From positions 1 to 49,507 of IMG/VR virus record IMGVR_UViG_3300020191_000016: a stretch of 49,507 nt of DNA; one strand, 5' to 3'. Below the pieces are notes generated by a model. The model made no database searches and was not told the origin of the DNA. It saw nothing but the letters and a program-made list of their open reading frames with translations. Made by a program: the position numbers and the translations under genes. Each line of letters opens with the position of its first letter. Position 1 is the stretch's first letter. This document shows, piece after piece, positions 1-8,256 of this stretch. This DNA comes from a virus.

Positions 1-1910
1 GTGAAGACAAACTCACCATCAGACAGCATCGCGGGGATGTCGTCAGAGGTTCCCGTGCCAGGTCCTGAAATATGCCCGTTCTTTCGTGGAAATTCTTTGC
101 GAGTCATTTCACCGCCGTGCGCCGCTCTTCGCGGTTGTGCCAAAGGCATTGACCCGTAGCCACTATACGTCGTGTACATAGGACCGATATTGATGCCATA
201 CTTGGCAGGGTCAGCGGCAAGAAGCTGTTCGCCGGTCATCATGTTGGCAATTCCGAGTGGAGATTCAACCTCTTCCTGCTCAAAGCCGCCCATTAGTCCA
301 GCCACCCCTAGTCCCACACCAGCCAGTGGACCATATTTGGCAAATGCACCAGGCATGTTTGCGGCAAAGGCTGTTTTGTATGCTTCCTCTGCCATGGCTT
401 CAGTGCCACCTCTGGCAATCATTTCGTCAAACGCCTTAAATCCTGCCTCTTTCGCCGCTACTGAACCTCTTTCAGCGATTGCTTTGGGGGATATCTTGTC
501 CCAAACCGCTTTTGGCGCAGAGGTAATTCTGTCAAGCATCGTTGGCGTGGGTTTCACGATGTTGGCACTTGCTGAAGGACTGATGCCTGCGCCTGCCAGT
601 TCCTGCATATCAGAAGGATACAGGTTTAATCCGCTTGTTCTTTGTGCTACTTGATCTACGGCGGGAGCCACCGATGTTGGTGCCGGTGCTGGTGCCTGTG
701 ATACAGGTGCCTGTGATACAGGTGCTTGTGCTGGTTGCATAGGAACAGCAAAAGGATCTGCTCCCGCGCTGAAAGGTGTGCCAGCAGTGTCAGCCAATGT
801 TCGTGCTGACGTTGTCTGAGCAGGAAGGCGTGGGGTGAATTCTAAACTTTGAGGCATGTCTGCCGCAAAAGTCTCAGCGGAAGCGCCTACATCAGGAAGT
901 GCTCCTCCCTGTCCAACAGCACTAACGTCAGGTGCTGGCGTGGCCCGTGGTCCAAAGCCCATGAATTCTTTTGCTTTGTCAAATTGCCCGCCGACCGTGG
1001 TAGCACCCTGGTAGCTACCCGCTTCAAAGCCTGCCGCACCCTGAGTAACACCACCGATTGCACCGGCTGTCAAGCCACCGATTGCACCCATTTTGAGAGC
1101 ATCCTTCAGGTTTCCGCCTGCGGCAAGCGTGGAGCCTGCACCACCGACAAAACCGGAAACTGCGGCAACGCCTACTGAAGAGGTGACTCCGAGCATACTC
1201 GCGGCGGCTGGTCCCAAAAAGAAACCCAGCGCGATGCTGGTAACTATCTTGCCCACGGTTGAACTGGCAAACTTCTTGATTGCCTTGCCTACCTTTTTAA
1301 ATACTTTTTTAACGCCCTTGAAGATCTTTTTGATAAAAAATTCGGGGAGGCCAGTGTAGGGATTGATTGTGCCACTCCCCCCCATCTGCCGAAGGACAGA
1401 AGCCTCTCGTGGGCTGATGTGCGCCAGCATGGTATCACCATAGCGACCTGCACGAGCCATTTCAGCGGCAATGGGGTTCAAACTAGCTAGGCCACCTTTG
1501 GCAAATCCCATGGGCGCCGTCTGCATGCCTGATGTAGCACGAATCTCGTCCAGAGCGATATTCATCGCACCAAAAAATTCCGGATCAAAAGTTGGGGGCA
1601 GGAGGTCTTCTGGAACATCCTGCTCCATGTACTTGGCTCGGATCATGGCATAGTCACCAGGATTCGCTAGAATCTCATCGACCATTTGATCCAGTACACT
1701 GAGAACCTCTGGCGGAAGCTCAAGACCACGCAGTTCCGCTTTAAATTCAGCAACGGCAATAGGGTCAGCCTCGGAGGCCGCACTGAGCAATTCTTCGTTA
1801 AATTCTGTGGGGGAGACGTCCTGACGCATCTGCTCGAAAGCCGCCAGATTCTCAGGAGTCATTTCATTTTGCGGGGATGGCATCATTCCCGGCATCGCCA
1901 TATCAGCCAT
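1..1910 (-). CDS. Large virion protein, probable membrane-active ejection or tail protein (3' end cut off)
   Basis: The reading frame is open from an ATG at 1910, preceded by AGGTG, to the window edge: at least 636 residues with no stop, so the C-terminus is missing. Residues 135-191 hold a motif common in marine phage virion proteins (GRYGDTMLAHI, then GGSGTINP and TGLPEF). Residues 192-213 form a very cationic amphipathic helix rich in Lys and Phe, followed by glycine/alanine-rich hydrophobic segments at about 219-290 that could enter a membrane. A Pro/Ala-rich linker with two APVSQ repeats comes later. Near the break is the recurring phage motif GPGTGTSDDIPAML. I infer a structural protein acting on the host envelope during genome entry. 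The exact role is unknown. Confidence 0.8.
   Translation of the reverse strand, partial: MADMAMPGMMPSPQNEMTPENLAAFEQMRQDVSPTEFNEELLSAASEADPIAVAEFKAELRGLELPPEVLSVLDQMVDEILANPGDYAMIRAKYMEQDVPEDLLPPTFDPEFFGAMNIALDEIRATSGMQTAPMGFAKGGLASLNPIAAEMARAGRYGDTMLAHISPREASVLRQMGGSGTINPYTGLPEFFIKKIFKGVKKVFKKVGKAIKKFASSTVGKIVTSIALGFFLGPAAASMLGVTSSVGVAAVSGFVGGAGSTLAAGGNLKDALKMGAIGGLTAGAIGGVTQGAAGFEAGSYQGATTVGGQFDKAKEFMGFGPRATPAPDVSAVGQGGALPDVGASAETFAADMPQSLEFTPRLPAQTTSARTLADTAGTPFSAGADPFAVPMQPAQAPVSQAPVSQAPAPAPTSVAPAVDQVAQRTSGLNLYPSDMQELAGAGISPSASANIVKPTPTMLDRITSAPKAVWDKISPKAIAERGSVAAKEAGFKAFDEMIARGGTEAMAEEAYKTAFAANMPGAFAKYGPLAGVGLGVAGLMGGFEQEEVESPLGIANMMTGEQLLAADPAKYGINIGPMYTTYSGYGSMPLAQPRRAAHGGEMTRKEFPRKNGHISGPGTGTSDDIPAMLSDGEFVF
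691..720. repeat. Two tandem 15-bp repeats inside the linker of the 1-1910 gene
   Basis: Two exact 15-base units (GGTGCCTGTGATACA on the plus strand) lie head to tail and encode two copies of the pentapeptide APVSQ. A third, degraded unit follows. Each unit is in frame, so gain or loss would change linker length without a frameshift. Confidence 0.8.
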
Positions 1911-2000
1911 ATTGCACCTATCGAAAAAGTGTTTTTGTTGCTGGACCACATGGGTCGGCGCGCCAGAAGACGCGAATTAACTCGCATTATGCGATGTTTA

Positions 2001-2333
2001 TTACGTTCTGTCTACTTCGAGATACGACAGGTAAAAAGTAACATCGGCTTGAGAAGACGTGACTTTCAGGGCGTCCCCTTCTTCCAGCACAAACGGCACG
2101 CCGTTGAAGACATCCGTCGATGTGTTCACCGCTAAACTCTTGCTTTTCAAGGCGTAATGGGCGGTGACGTCACCGCTGTCGTATTGGGTGACGGTCAGCA
2201 CGCTTGCCCCTGAAGAGGCATTCGTCACGCGCAGTGACCGGACAACCGCAGTTGTGGCGGCAGGCACGGTGTAAAGCGTGGTTTCTGTCGCCGCGCTTGG
2301 AATGCTTACTTGATGTAGATATCGGTTAGCCAT
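2001..2333 (-). CDS. Small beta-rich virion protein
   Basis: 110 residues, rich in Thr, Ser and Val with alternating beta-strand character and no charged tail, as in small head or tail decoration proteins. Its ATG directly abuts the stop of the 461-residue gene upstream (shared base at 2333), so it is the tail end of that virion operon and probably translationally coupled. I recognise the general type (short marine phage structural protein near the tail-hub gene) but no named family. Between it and the next gene are about 90 non-coding bases with short hairpins. Confidence 0.7.
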   Translation of the reverse strand: MANRYLHQVSIPSAATETTLYTVPAATTAVVRSLRVTNASSGASVLTVTQYDSGDVTAHYALKSKSLAVNTSTDVFNGVPFVLEEGDALKVTSSQADVTFYLSYLEVDRT

Positions 2334-3718
2334 TAGGTCAGATCGTAAAACTCAAAAGTGCCAATGATGTCGTTGGTACCGGCAAAAACTCGTGCCGCAA
2401 GGGTTAGTGTATCGCTAGTTCCTGCAATTGTCCTGCCTAACTGCAAATCGAAGTTGTAGTCGAAAGTTGTGCCTATGCCCGATGCGCTTTGGTTCGTCCC
2501 ACTGAGATACTGCACATCGACAATTTCACCACCAGAAAGAGCTGTAGCACTGATGTCATAGTCTACGTTGTCAAACTCCGTGGTGTTGTAAGATGCGCCC
2601 GTCAGCGTGGCGTTACGTATGAGCGCAATCTCATAATTGTCTGGGTTAGTCCCACTGGGCAACACCGGAAGTCCTGCGGGCAGTACGATAGCATCAAGCC
2701 GATCAGAGGCCAGCCGTATTGTTACGAGAGGCTCAAAAGTGGTGCCGACTTCTGTGTCAGAAGTCATCCGAGCACATTGTTTCGCCACCTTGGTCTGATA
2801 TCCGCCTTCTGAGATCATGGTAGAACAAATCTGTTTCATCTGTGAACTTGAAGCAGTTGTGTCAGTGTTAGTGATCTCGTATCGAATAGGCAAAATTGCC
2901 GTGGTCATGTAAACCGAATCGATGGCATTTGCGTTGTGGAAAGTATGGGCAACTATCAAGGATCCATCAATAACAAAGCCACACCTGACAGAGCCTACAC
3001 CCAGCCACTCAAAATCTTGCCAAAATATTTGCGTCTTAGTGAGGTCAATAGTGATTCCGCTGGCTCCGCCACCGTCAAACGTATCGCCATTCCAGCTAGA
3101 TTGCGCCACTCGTGTGTTGACAACAGAGCCTGTCACGTTGCTCCTCAGGACCATGTAAACGGTGTCGTCGTCCTGCTCTAAGTAGACGCCGTTTTCTGCA
3201 CCAAAGTAACCCACGCGCTGTCGTAAATTTGTTTTAGCCGCACCGAACGAAAAAGTGTTCATTGACAGCAGGCTCTTACCAGGCTGATATGGAAAAACGC
3301 GCTTGGTTTCACGGATTACTTCATCGCCCGATGTGGTAGTAACGTCTAGCTCCAAAGTGCTTTCGTCGGCAACATAGGTCGTTGACCCGCTTCCACTAGT
3401 GGACGTGTCAAACTTGTCGTTTTCCTGGTATCGAGCCTGGCTGTCAAAAAGCGTAAACGGTTGGCTCGTGCGCAGTCTACCAAAGGCGTCTCCAGCGGGT
3501 CCTGACGGGTATATTCCTGTTGATCCAGTCACTTCTTCCTCCCCTCGGGATTCAAACCAAGAAATCGCCGACATTGAATTTTCACTGACGATTGGGGTAT
3601 ACGTAGAATTAAGCTGGAAAATAATTTGCTCAAGGGAGCGCACCAGTTGGTTGAATTGCTCTGGACTGTAGTCGCCGGTCGCGGCGTTAGGTAATCGAAC
3701 ATTCTGTATTTTGCTCAT
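2333..3718 (-). CDS. Conserved phage structural protein of unknown role
   Basis: 461 residues. The N-terminus (MSKIQNVRLPNAATGDYSPE) looks like proteins that follow the tail-hub gene in many ocean phage contigs. The N-terminal 40 residues contain a short helix (EQFNQLVRSLEQIIFQL) that could mediate oligomerisation. The rest is beta-rich with many Thr/Gly/Asp residues, as expected for a fibre or appendage. It overlaps the upstream 619-residue gene by four bases (ATGA), which implies coupled translation and similar stoichiometry. I infer a tail-tip or fibre-associated protein. No enzymatic motif is visible. Confidence 0.7.
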   Translation of the reverse strand: MSKIQNVRLPNAATGDYSPEQFNQLVRSLEQIIFQLNSTYTPIVSENSMSAISWFESRGEEEVTGSTGIYPSGPAGDAFGRLRTSQPFTLFDSQARYQENDKFDTSTSGSGSTTYVADESTLELDVTTTSGDEVIRETKRVFPYQPGKSLLSMNTFSFGAAKTNLRQRVGYFGAENGVYLEQDDDTVYMVLRSNVTGSVVNTRVAQSSWNGDTFDGGGASGITIDLTKTQIFWQDFEWLGVGSVRCGFVIDGSLIVAHTFHNANAIDSVYMTTAILPIRYEITNTDTTASSSQMKQICSTMISEGGYQTKVAKQCARMTSDTEVGTTFEPLVTIRLASDRLDAIVLPAGLPVLPSGTNPDNYEIALIRNATLTGASYNTTEFDNVDYDISATALSGGEIVDVQYLSGTNQSASGIGTTFDYNFDLQLGRTIAGTSDTLTLAARVFAGTNDIIGTFEFYDLT

Positions 3719-5574
3719 CTTAGGCCGTCAGGTTGAATGTCAACACGCATCGTGCCATATCGCCACGCGGTGTCAACCTCATCACTCGTAATTTTAAGTT
3801 GAATCTGTCTACCACGCGCACGAGTATCTACTTTTTGCGTCGTAGGACTGATGATATAGGGATCCAAAGAGCTGAAGGTTGCATCTGCCTGCGGATAAGC
3901 GCGAAGAAAAAGATGCACGGTTAAATCACCATTTTGGTCTTTAAAATCAGGGATAAATCGCTTCAGATACATCATCTGGTCACCATCTCCGATGTCGAAA
4001 TAACCGGAGGTAATGAATGCGGTCATCGCATCGCCGTTGGCATTTGTGCCGCGCTCCTGCTCATAGACCGCTGTTCTGCCTGGTGTCAGCCCGTAGATAG
4101 TGCTGATTGTGCTTGCGGTGCTGTCTTTCAAATATTCGGTAGCCAAAGGATAGTCATACGCGCCTACGTCCTGCCATGCCGTTCGTGACAGCGTGCCAAT
4201 TGACCAGACATTTTCTAGGTAGTTATAGGTGACACATCGGTCTACAAAGTCGCTGGTGTGGCTACAATAAAACCAGGTAATCTCATTGAACTGGGAGTTC
4301 AGGCTGGCGGCGATCTTATAAGATTGCGTCAAATTGATATCGTTGAAAACGTAATCTTGCACTGACGACGGTAGCTTTTTGACCGTGCCGTCAAAGATAT
4401 AAAACGCCTCTTTTCCCATCCAAAATGCAACACCGTTTACATCAATTGCGGCGTGGGGGCCTGTACAGCCACAGTTAGCGCCTAATTGGTTGAAACCAAA
4501 AGTATACGGGGGACCCACATACTGCATACCATGAATAGAGCTGTCGGTCAGAATAAGAATTTGTCCGCGTGAGCGAATAGCACTCACTATCAAATTGCCA
4601 TCAGAAAGACGTTGTCCACCTGCCGTGTTGGTTGCCGTTTCAACCCAGGTGTTCACATCCTCTTGATTCGAGAACCTCACGAACATCGGGTCTTGCGTAG
4701 CGGCGTCCCCTATAGTCGTTTCTGTCCCTAAAAGGACCAAATGTCTGTCTGGCGTAGACACAATCGCGTAATTGCTTGTGGTAGGTGCGTTTGTCACAAC
4801 TGCCGCACGAGTGGTCACCCCCGCACTAAGATCCCACAAGTAGGTTGAACCTTCGGTATATTGACAAATTAAGTCTTCACCAAAGGTATCAAACTGCCAG
4901 ATGCGTGGGTGTAGGGCTATCCCTGTTCCACTGGCTCTGGGGGTGCCCCATGTTCCCACGCCCCAGGCTCCTACGCCCCAGCCAAAGTCAAAATAGCTAA
5001 TGTCAGACCCGACGTTAATTTGATACTGGCCTATAACAGAGCTTCCGCCATTGCCGGTGTCCGAGCCATCTGCATTTACAGGCGCTGTTATGGTGTAGGT
5101 ATTTGGGTCAGTGATCGAGGTTATCTCATACTCGCTGTTGAGTATGTCGGCGGTGATTTGACCGCCCAAAGAAACTGCTCCTGAAAAGGTAACAAAGTCT
5201 CCCTGAAAGGCACCGTGATCGCTATCGGTAACGGTTATAATGGCTGATCCAGAGGACGCAGAAAACGTCACGTCGCCTACGCCGGTCGTCTGACGAATGG
5301 GCGTTATGTCCGTAAAGGTGCCGCCCGTTTCAACGTATAGCTTTCGATTGGTGCCCACCGCCATGTACGGTGTGCCATCAAGCGCCGTCCACGAAAAGAT
5401 ATCACTGGCAAAGCCTACTAAACTCTGCCCATTGAATTCCTGCCAACCGCCTATTTTTTCAGGAAGACCGTACCGAAAACGCACATTATCGCAGTCCGTC
5501 CAGCCGCCTTCAGCGCCGTATTCGGTATTCTGTTTATCAATTCCTGGTGCCAGAGTGAGGCGGAAAAAAGCCAT
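3715..5574 (-). CDS. Tail-hub or DNA-stabilisation protein (P22 gp10-like, tentative)
   Basis: 619 residues starting MAFFRLTLAPGIDKQNTEYG and continuing with 'GGWTDCDNVRFRYGLPEKIGGW', a signature I associate with a large beta-propeller-like tail protein found in many short-tailed marine phages. Repeated Trp/Gly motifs, evenly spaced beta strands and the length are consistent with packaged-DNA stabilisation or tail tubular B-type proteins that close the portal channel and form the short tail. It is followed after four overlapping bases by the 461-residue structural gene and preceded by the lysozyme gene. Assignment to the P22 gp10 role is inference from size and position, not from residues I can name. 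Confidence 0.65.
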   Translation of the reverse strand: MAFFRLTLAPGIDKQNTEYGAEGGWTDCDNVRFRYGLPEKIGGWQEFNGQSLVGFASDIFSWTALDGTPYMAVGTNRKLYVETGGTFTDITPIRQTTGVGDVTFSASSGSAIITVTDSDHGAFQGDFVTFSGAVSLGGQITADILNSEYEITSITDPNTYTITAPVNADGSDTGNGGSSVIGQYQINVGSDISYFDFGWGVGAWGVGTWGTPRASGTGIALHPRIWQFDTFGEDLICQYTEGSTYLWDLSAGVTTRAAVVTNAPTTSNYAIVSTPDRHLVLLGTETTIGDAATQDPMFVRFSNQEDVNTWVETATNTAGGQRLSDGNLIVSAIRSRGQILILTDSSIHGMQYVGPPYTFGFNQLGANCGCTGPHAAIDVNGVAFWMGKEAFYIFDGTVKKLPSSVQDYVFNDINLTQSYKIAASLNSQFNEITWFYCSHTSDFVDRCVTYNYLENVWSIGTLSRTAWQDVGAYDYPLATEYLKDSTASTISTIYGLTPGRTAVYEQERGTNANGDAMTAFITSGYFDIGDGDQMMYLKRFIPDFKDQNGDLTVHLFLRAYPQADATFSSLDPYIISPTTQKVDTRARGRQIQLKITSDEVDTAWRYGTMRVDIQPDGLR

Positions 5575-5577
5575 GGT

Positions 5578-6003
5578 TTAGCCATCCTGATATTTGCCAG
5601 TGCGCAACATATCTGTCAATTCTACCGCTCTTTGACCCACTTGGGTACTCCAACGGGAATCCATGAACTCAGCGCTTGCGGTCTCCCAATCGTTGTTTGC
5701 CATACCTGCCAGCGCCTTTTCAAACTTTAGCAGGCGGGTTAAGCCCAGGTTAAAACAGAGCGAGATCATCACGTCCTGACGCACTGGGTCCAACTTGCTG
5801 TACCAGTCAAACGTCCGAGTCAACTCCTCAATGCAACGCTTCAGGTCATTAGCCAGGAGGTAGTCCACTTCATCATCGCTTAGACCCAGTGACCCCTCGG
5901 CAATACATCTCCCAACGCCAATGGTCTCGAGATTTTCACTGTCAAGGTAAACATGGTTGCGAACACCTTCGTGCCGACGAAGCATTTCTATCAGCCTATC
6001 CAT
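5578..6003 (-). CDS. T4-type lysozyme (glycoside hydrolase 24), endolysin
   Basis: 141 residues. It should cleave the beta-1,4 bond between N-acetylmuramic acid and N-acetylglucosamine in peptidoglycan at the end of infection. The catalytic signature is at the N-terminus: Glu12 in RRHEG, Asp21 in YLDSE and Thr27 in ETIGVG, matching Glu11, Asp20 and Thr26 of T4 lysozyme with the same spacing. Length is close to the usual 145-165. There is no signal peptide, so it would rely on the holin-like proteins encoded just upstream. Its ATG shares a base with the stop of the preceding gene, placing it in the lysis operon. Confidence 0.92.
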   Translation of the reverse strand: MDRLIEMLRRHEGVRNHVYLDSENLETIGVGRCIAEGSLGLSDDEVDYLLANDLKRCIEELTRTFDWYSKLDPVRQDVMISLCFNLGLTRLLKFEKALAGMANNDWETASAEFMDSRWSTQVGQRAVELTDMLRTGKYQDG

Positions 6004-6701
6004 CAGGCGTAATCTCCAGATAAGTTTTGTTTTATTTGTTTCAACATTATCTTTTTAATTCCGGATTCCTTTACATTATTGTAAAAAGGAATCAACGTCT
6101 TCGCAATTATGGGGCTTCTGCTTTTAAGAGAGGGTGTGAAACGGTAAAGATCCATTATCTCTTGCGTGCAATTAAATGGAATAAATTGGATCTTTTCTTT
6201 TGTATGAAACTTTACATACCACAGTAAATCGTCTTTTTTTATGTTCCAATCAGTATCATATAAAAACTCAAGAGATGCCGTCATAGGTCGTGGATATCTG
6301 CCTAAATCCATTTGACCTGTGATGTAGTTTGCATGTGGAAGTGTTTTTTCTAACATAGGCGGATAAGAAGCAGTAACCGGTAAGGTTTTTTCTTCTGTAA
6401 AAAAATATATGCTTCCATATTGAATAGAACGCCTTTCTTGGTCTGTTGTAAAAACAAATGCGTCGAAATATTGTTGCGTTAGCACCCTCGAAGTTGTCTG
6501 TTTATCAGTGATGTTTAAATGATAATCACGTTGAGCTGGGATGCCATAAACATTGTGATAAAAACTTTTTACTGAAGGGCAAGCCCTAAAGTCTTTTGCT
6601 GAATTTTTTTTGTCTACGCCAGGAAAGTGTTTTTTTAGTATACTTACGGGTGCTTGTCCCCATATTTCCTGAGGATACCCGTAATATATTTTTATTGTCA
6701 T
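6003..6701 (-). CDS. Unknown protein, paralogue of the 8862-9617 gene
   Basis: 232 residues with no family I can name. It shares a block with the 251-residue protein at 8862-9617: a Cys-Pro pair followed by an aromatic stretch and a D-Y/L-x-L strand (here CPSVKSFYHNVYGIP; there CPGRVELYQKGFILP). The rest is compatible with a double-stranded beta-helix, alternating beta strands with His, Asp and Tyr. Both copies lie among the oxygenase and lysis genes, so they may work on the same substrate as the oxygenases. It sits between a tiny basic gene and the lysozyme gene, with one-base junctions. Confidence 0.7.
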   Translation of the reverse strand: MTIKIYYGYPQEIWGQAPVSILKKHFPGVDKKNSAKDFRACPSVKSFYHNVYGIPAQRDYHLNITDKQTTSRVLTQQYFDAFVFTTDQERRSIQYGSIYFFTEEKTLPVTASYPPMLEKTLPHANYITGQMDLGRYPRPMTASLEFLYDTDWNIKKDDLLWYVKFHTKEKIQFIPFNCTQEIMDLYRFTPSLKSRSPIIAKTLIPFYNNVKESGIKKIMLKQIKQNLSGDYA

Positions 6702-6845
6702 CTAACCTTGTCCTTTATACTTTTTAAAAGATCGTTTTTTGCTCTTGTTCATCGAACTTAGCTTCAACGCCCCACGGCCTATGGATGTGCGTTTTATGCC
6801 TTTACCTTCTTGAATAAGGTTCAAGTTACTGATCTTGTTAGCCAT
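6702..6845 (-). CDS. Tiny basic protein (47 aa)
   Basis: This reading frame starts at an ATG at 6845 and ends with TAG directly before the next gene's ATG. The product begins MANKISNLNLIQEGKGIKRT and is rich in Lys, Arg and Ser towards the C-terminus, with a net positive charge. Two bases separate its start from the stop of the holin-like gene, the packing typical of a real phage gene. Function unknown; the charge suggests nucleic-acid or membrane-surface contact. Confidence 0.6.
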   Translation of the reverse strand: MANKISNLNLIQEGKGIKRTSIGRGALKLSSMNKSKKRSFKKYKGQG

Positions 6846-6847
6846 TA

Positions 6848-7336
6848 TTAATCATCTTTTTTTGTATTGTCAGAAGAAGACGCGCCAAAATAGAAGCTGA
6901 TTACTGCGGAAACCAGGCCACCCATGTAGCCAAGCACCAGGTTAATCAGTTCCATTGAATTCTGCTCTGGCGGCATAATGGTGATCATGGCAATGTAGGA
7001 GCAAAAGAATAGCACCATAATTAAACCAATAGATTTAGCCACCCAGTCCTTGGCGAACTGCCTACGTGCGTCCTGCTTGTCCTTCGTCTCTAATGCGAAC
7101 AGATCTACGTCCAGCTCCTTCATCTTGGCATCAAACTTCAACTCGGCCTTCTTGATTTCTGCAAGCTGTTCTGGGGTGACTGTCTCAAACGCTTTCTCGA
7201 CAGCCTGTGGCGTCGGTTCACAGCCTAATGCGCCTGCCAGAACCTGAGCCGCCATGCCTCCTAAGGGTCCTCCCATCGCGGTGCCAATACTGGGTGCGAT
7301 ACCGCCTATCAGGTCTTTTAGCTTCCCGAGTTTCAT
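6848..7336 (-). CDS. Holin-like protein (GTA_holin_3TM type)
   Basis: 162 residues. Gly/Ala-rich N-terminal hydrophobic stretch (residues about 9-37), a charged helical middle (40-95) and two strong membrane segments at about 101-120 and 130-150, ending in a charged KKDD tail. This layout matches the three-transmembrane holins of gene transfer agents and marine phages (Pfam GTA_holin_3TM), which permeabilise the inner membrane so that lysozyme reaches the wall. Its start overlaps the stop of a 40-residue membrane peptide (ATGA), and the lysozyme gene lies two genes downstream, which supports a lysis role. Confidence 0.75.
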   Translation of the reverse strand: MKLGKLKDLIGGIAPSIGTAMGGPLGGMAAQVLAGALGCEPTPQAVEKAFETVTPEQLAEIKKAELKFDAKMKELDVDLFALETKDKQDARRQFAKDWVAKSIGLIMVLFFCSYIAMITIMPPEQNSMELINLVLGYMGGLVSAVISFYFGASSSDNTKKDD

Positions 7337-7455
7337 AGGAAAGCCAATACAAGCATAGCCAGTGCAATACCGCTGACGATCATGCCCAGTTGTTCATGGG
7401 TGCAGTTTTGTACTAGTTTCCAACAAGGAGCACCTATCTTCTTGAATATATTCAT
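7333..7455 (-). CDS. Single-pass membrane microprotein (40 aa)
   Basis: The frame starts at ATG 7455 and overlaps the holin-like gene start by four bases (ATGA). The product has a basic N-terminus (MNIFKKIGAPCWK) and one hydrophobic segment at about residues 22-40 (LGMIVSGIALAMLVLAFL). It may be an accessory holin or pinholin-like peptide of the lysis cassette. No other family is recognisable. Confidence 0.6.
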   Translation of the reverse strand: MNIFKKIGAPCWKLVQNCTHEQLGMIVSGIALAMLVLAFL

Positions 7456-7463
7456 TTTTTACC

Positions 7464-7712
7464 CTACCCTGCAAATTTTTCAACAATAAACAACACTATG
7501 ATAAAGGGGTAAATCCCCCACACAAGTTTTTCTAACTTGTCAAACTTTTCATTTCCGCTATCTAATCGCTCTTCAATTCGCTTATATCGTAAAGCACATT
7601 CTACTTCGTGCACATCCATGCGTTGCTCAGGCGTGGACCTTTTAATGGTGGTTTTTTTAGCTACCTTCTTTTTAGCTACCTTCTTTTTAGCTGGGATTTT
7701 CTTGGTTTCCAT
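7464..7712 (-). CDS. Small membrane protein with Lys-rich head (XhlA/holin-like)
   Basis: 82 residues. A lysine/alanine-rich N-terminus with repeated KKKVA units (residues 8-20), an amphipathic helix (VECALRYKRIEERLDSGNEK) and a C-terminal transmembrane segment at about 64-80. Soluble helix followed by a C-terminal anchor is the layout of XhlA-type haemolysin/holin accessory proteins. It lies in a run of four membrane proteins just before the lysozyme, consistent with regulation or timing of lysis. Confidence 0.65.
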   Translation of the reverse strand: METKKIPAKKKVAKKKVAKKTTIKRSTPEQRMDVHEVECALRYKRIEERLDSGNEKFDKLEKLVWGIYPFIIVLFIVEKFAG

Positions 7713-7721
7713 TAAAATTTC

Positions 7722-8192
7722 CTACAATCTCTGAAATAAAACAACCATGCCAATTATCGCTCCAACAGCGATTCCAAAGGCCACTACAGCGAATATAATG
7801 TCAATTGTATCACTTTTTCGTTTAGCTACAGCACTAGCGTGCTCCAACCTACGTTGTCTAATGATACGGCGTTGCTTGAGCATATCTCGATAGAAATCAC
7901 CTTGCCCCGTATAAATTAGGTATTCTCGCAATTCTTTTTCAAGCCGAGCGGCTCGTTGTTTAGCCAATGCCACTTCCATGGCTTGTTGCTCAATGCTCTT
8001 TTTCGAAAGTAACTTAGCCGCGTTGCTGACTTCTTTACTTTCAATGCTGGCTTCGCTGATCTGCTCGTTTGCCTCAAAAAAAGACGACAAAGTACCCGCC
8101 ATTTCGTGTAGCTCTTTGCCCTTCTCAACGCCCCTTTTTAGTGCGTTAAATGCCGCGTTAGCCGCAGACAAAGCGGCTACAACCTCTATCAT
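7722..8192 (-). CDS. Coiled-coil protein with C-terminal membrane anchor
   Basis: 156 residues. The N-terminal 60 residues are alanine-rich and helical, residues 62-125 form a highly charged coiled coil with many Arg/Lys/Glu, and residues 128-153 are a transmembrane segment ending in FQRL. The coiled coil would face the cytoplasm or the periplasm depending on topology. It is the first gene of the lysis cluster after a 64-base gap that contains an inverted repeat. It could be a spanin-like or holin-partner protein; no family is certain. Confidence 0.65.
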   Translation of the reverse strand: MIEVVAALSAANAAFNALKRGVEKGKELHEMAGTLSSFFEANEQISEASIESKEVSNAAKLLSKKSIEQQAMEVALAKQRAARLEKELREYLIYTGQGDFYRDMLKQRRIIRQRRLEHASAVAKRKSDTIDIIFAVVAFGIAVGAIIGMVVLFQRL

Positions 8193-8200
8193 TACAGATA

Positions 8201-8240
8201 CCTATACAAATGTAGCCTAGATTAAAGCTCATTGTATAGG
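8201..8240. repeat. Inverted repeat, 9-bp arms, in gap before lysis genes
   Basis: CCTATACAA at 8201-8209 and its perfect complement TTGTATAGG at 8232-8240 flank a 22-base AT-rich spacer. It lies between the oxygenase at 8257 and the coiled-coil membrane gene starting at 8192. There is no U-tract, so it looks more like an operator or RNA stem than a terminator. Confidence 0.5.
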
Positions 8241-8256
8241 ATTTGTACCTTTTTAC

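Noticed and set aside
172-654. Plus-strand open frames in the 1-5600 region
   Set aside because: They run opposite to genes with strong coding signal, lack ribosome sites and have odd Ser/Pro/Cys composition, so they are shadow frames.
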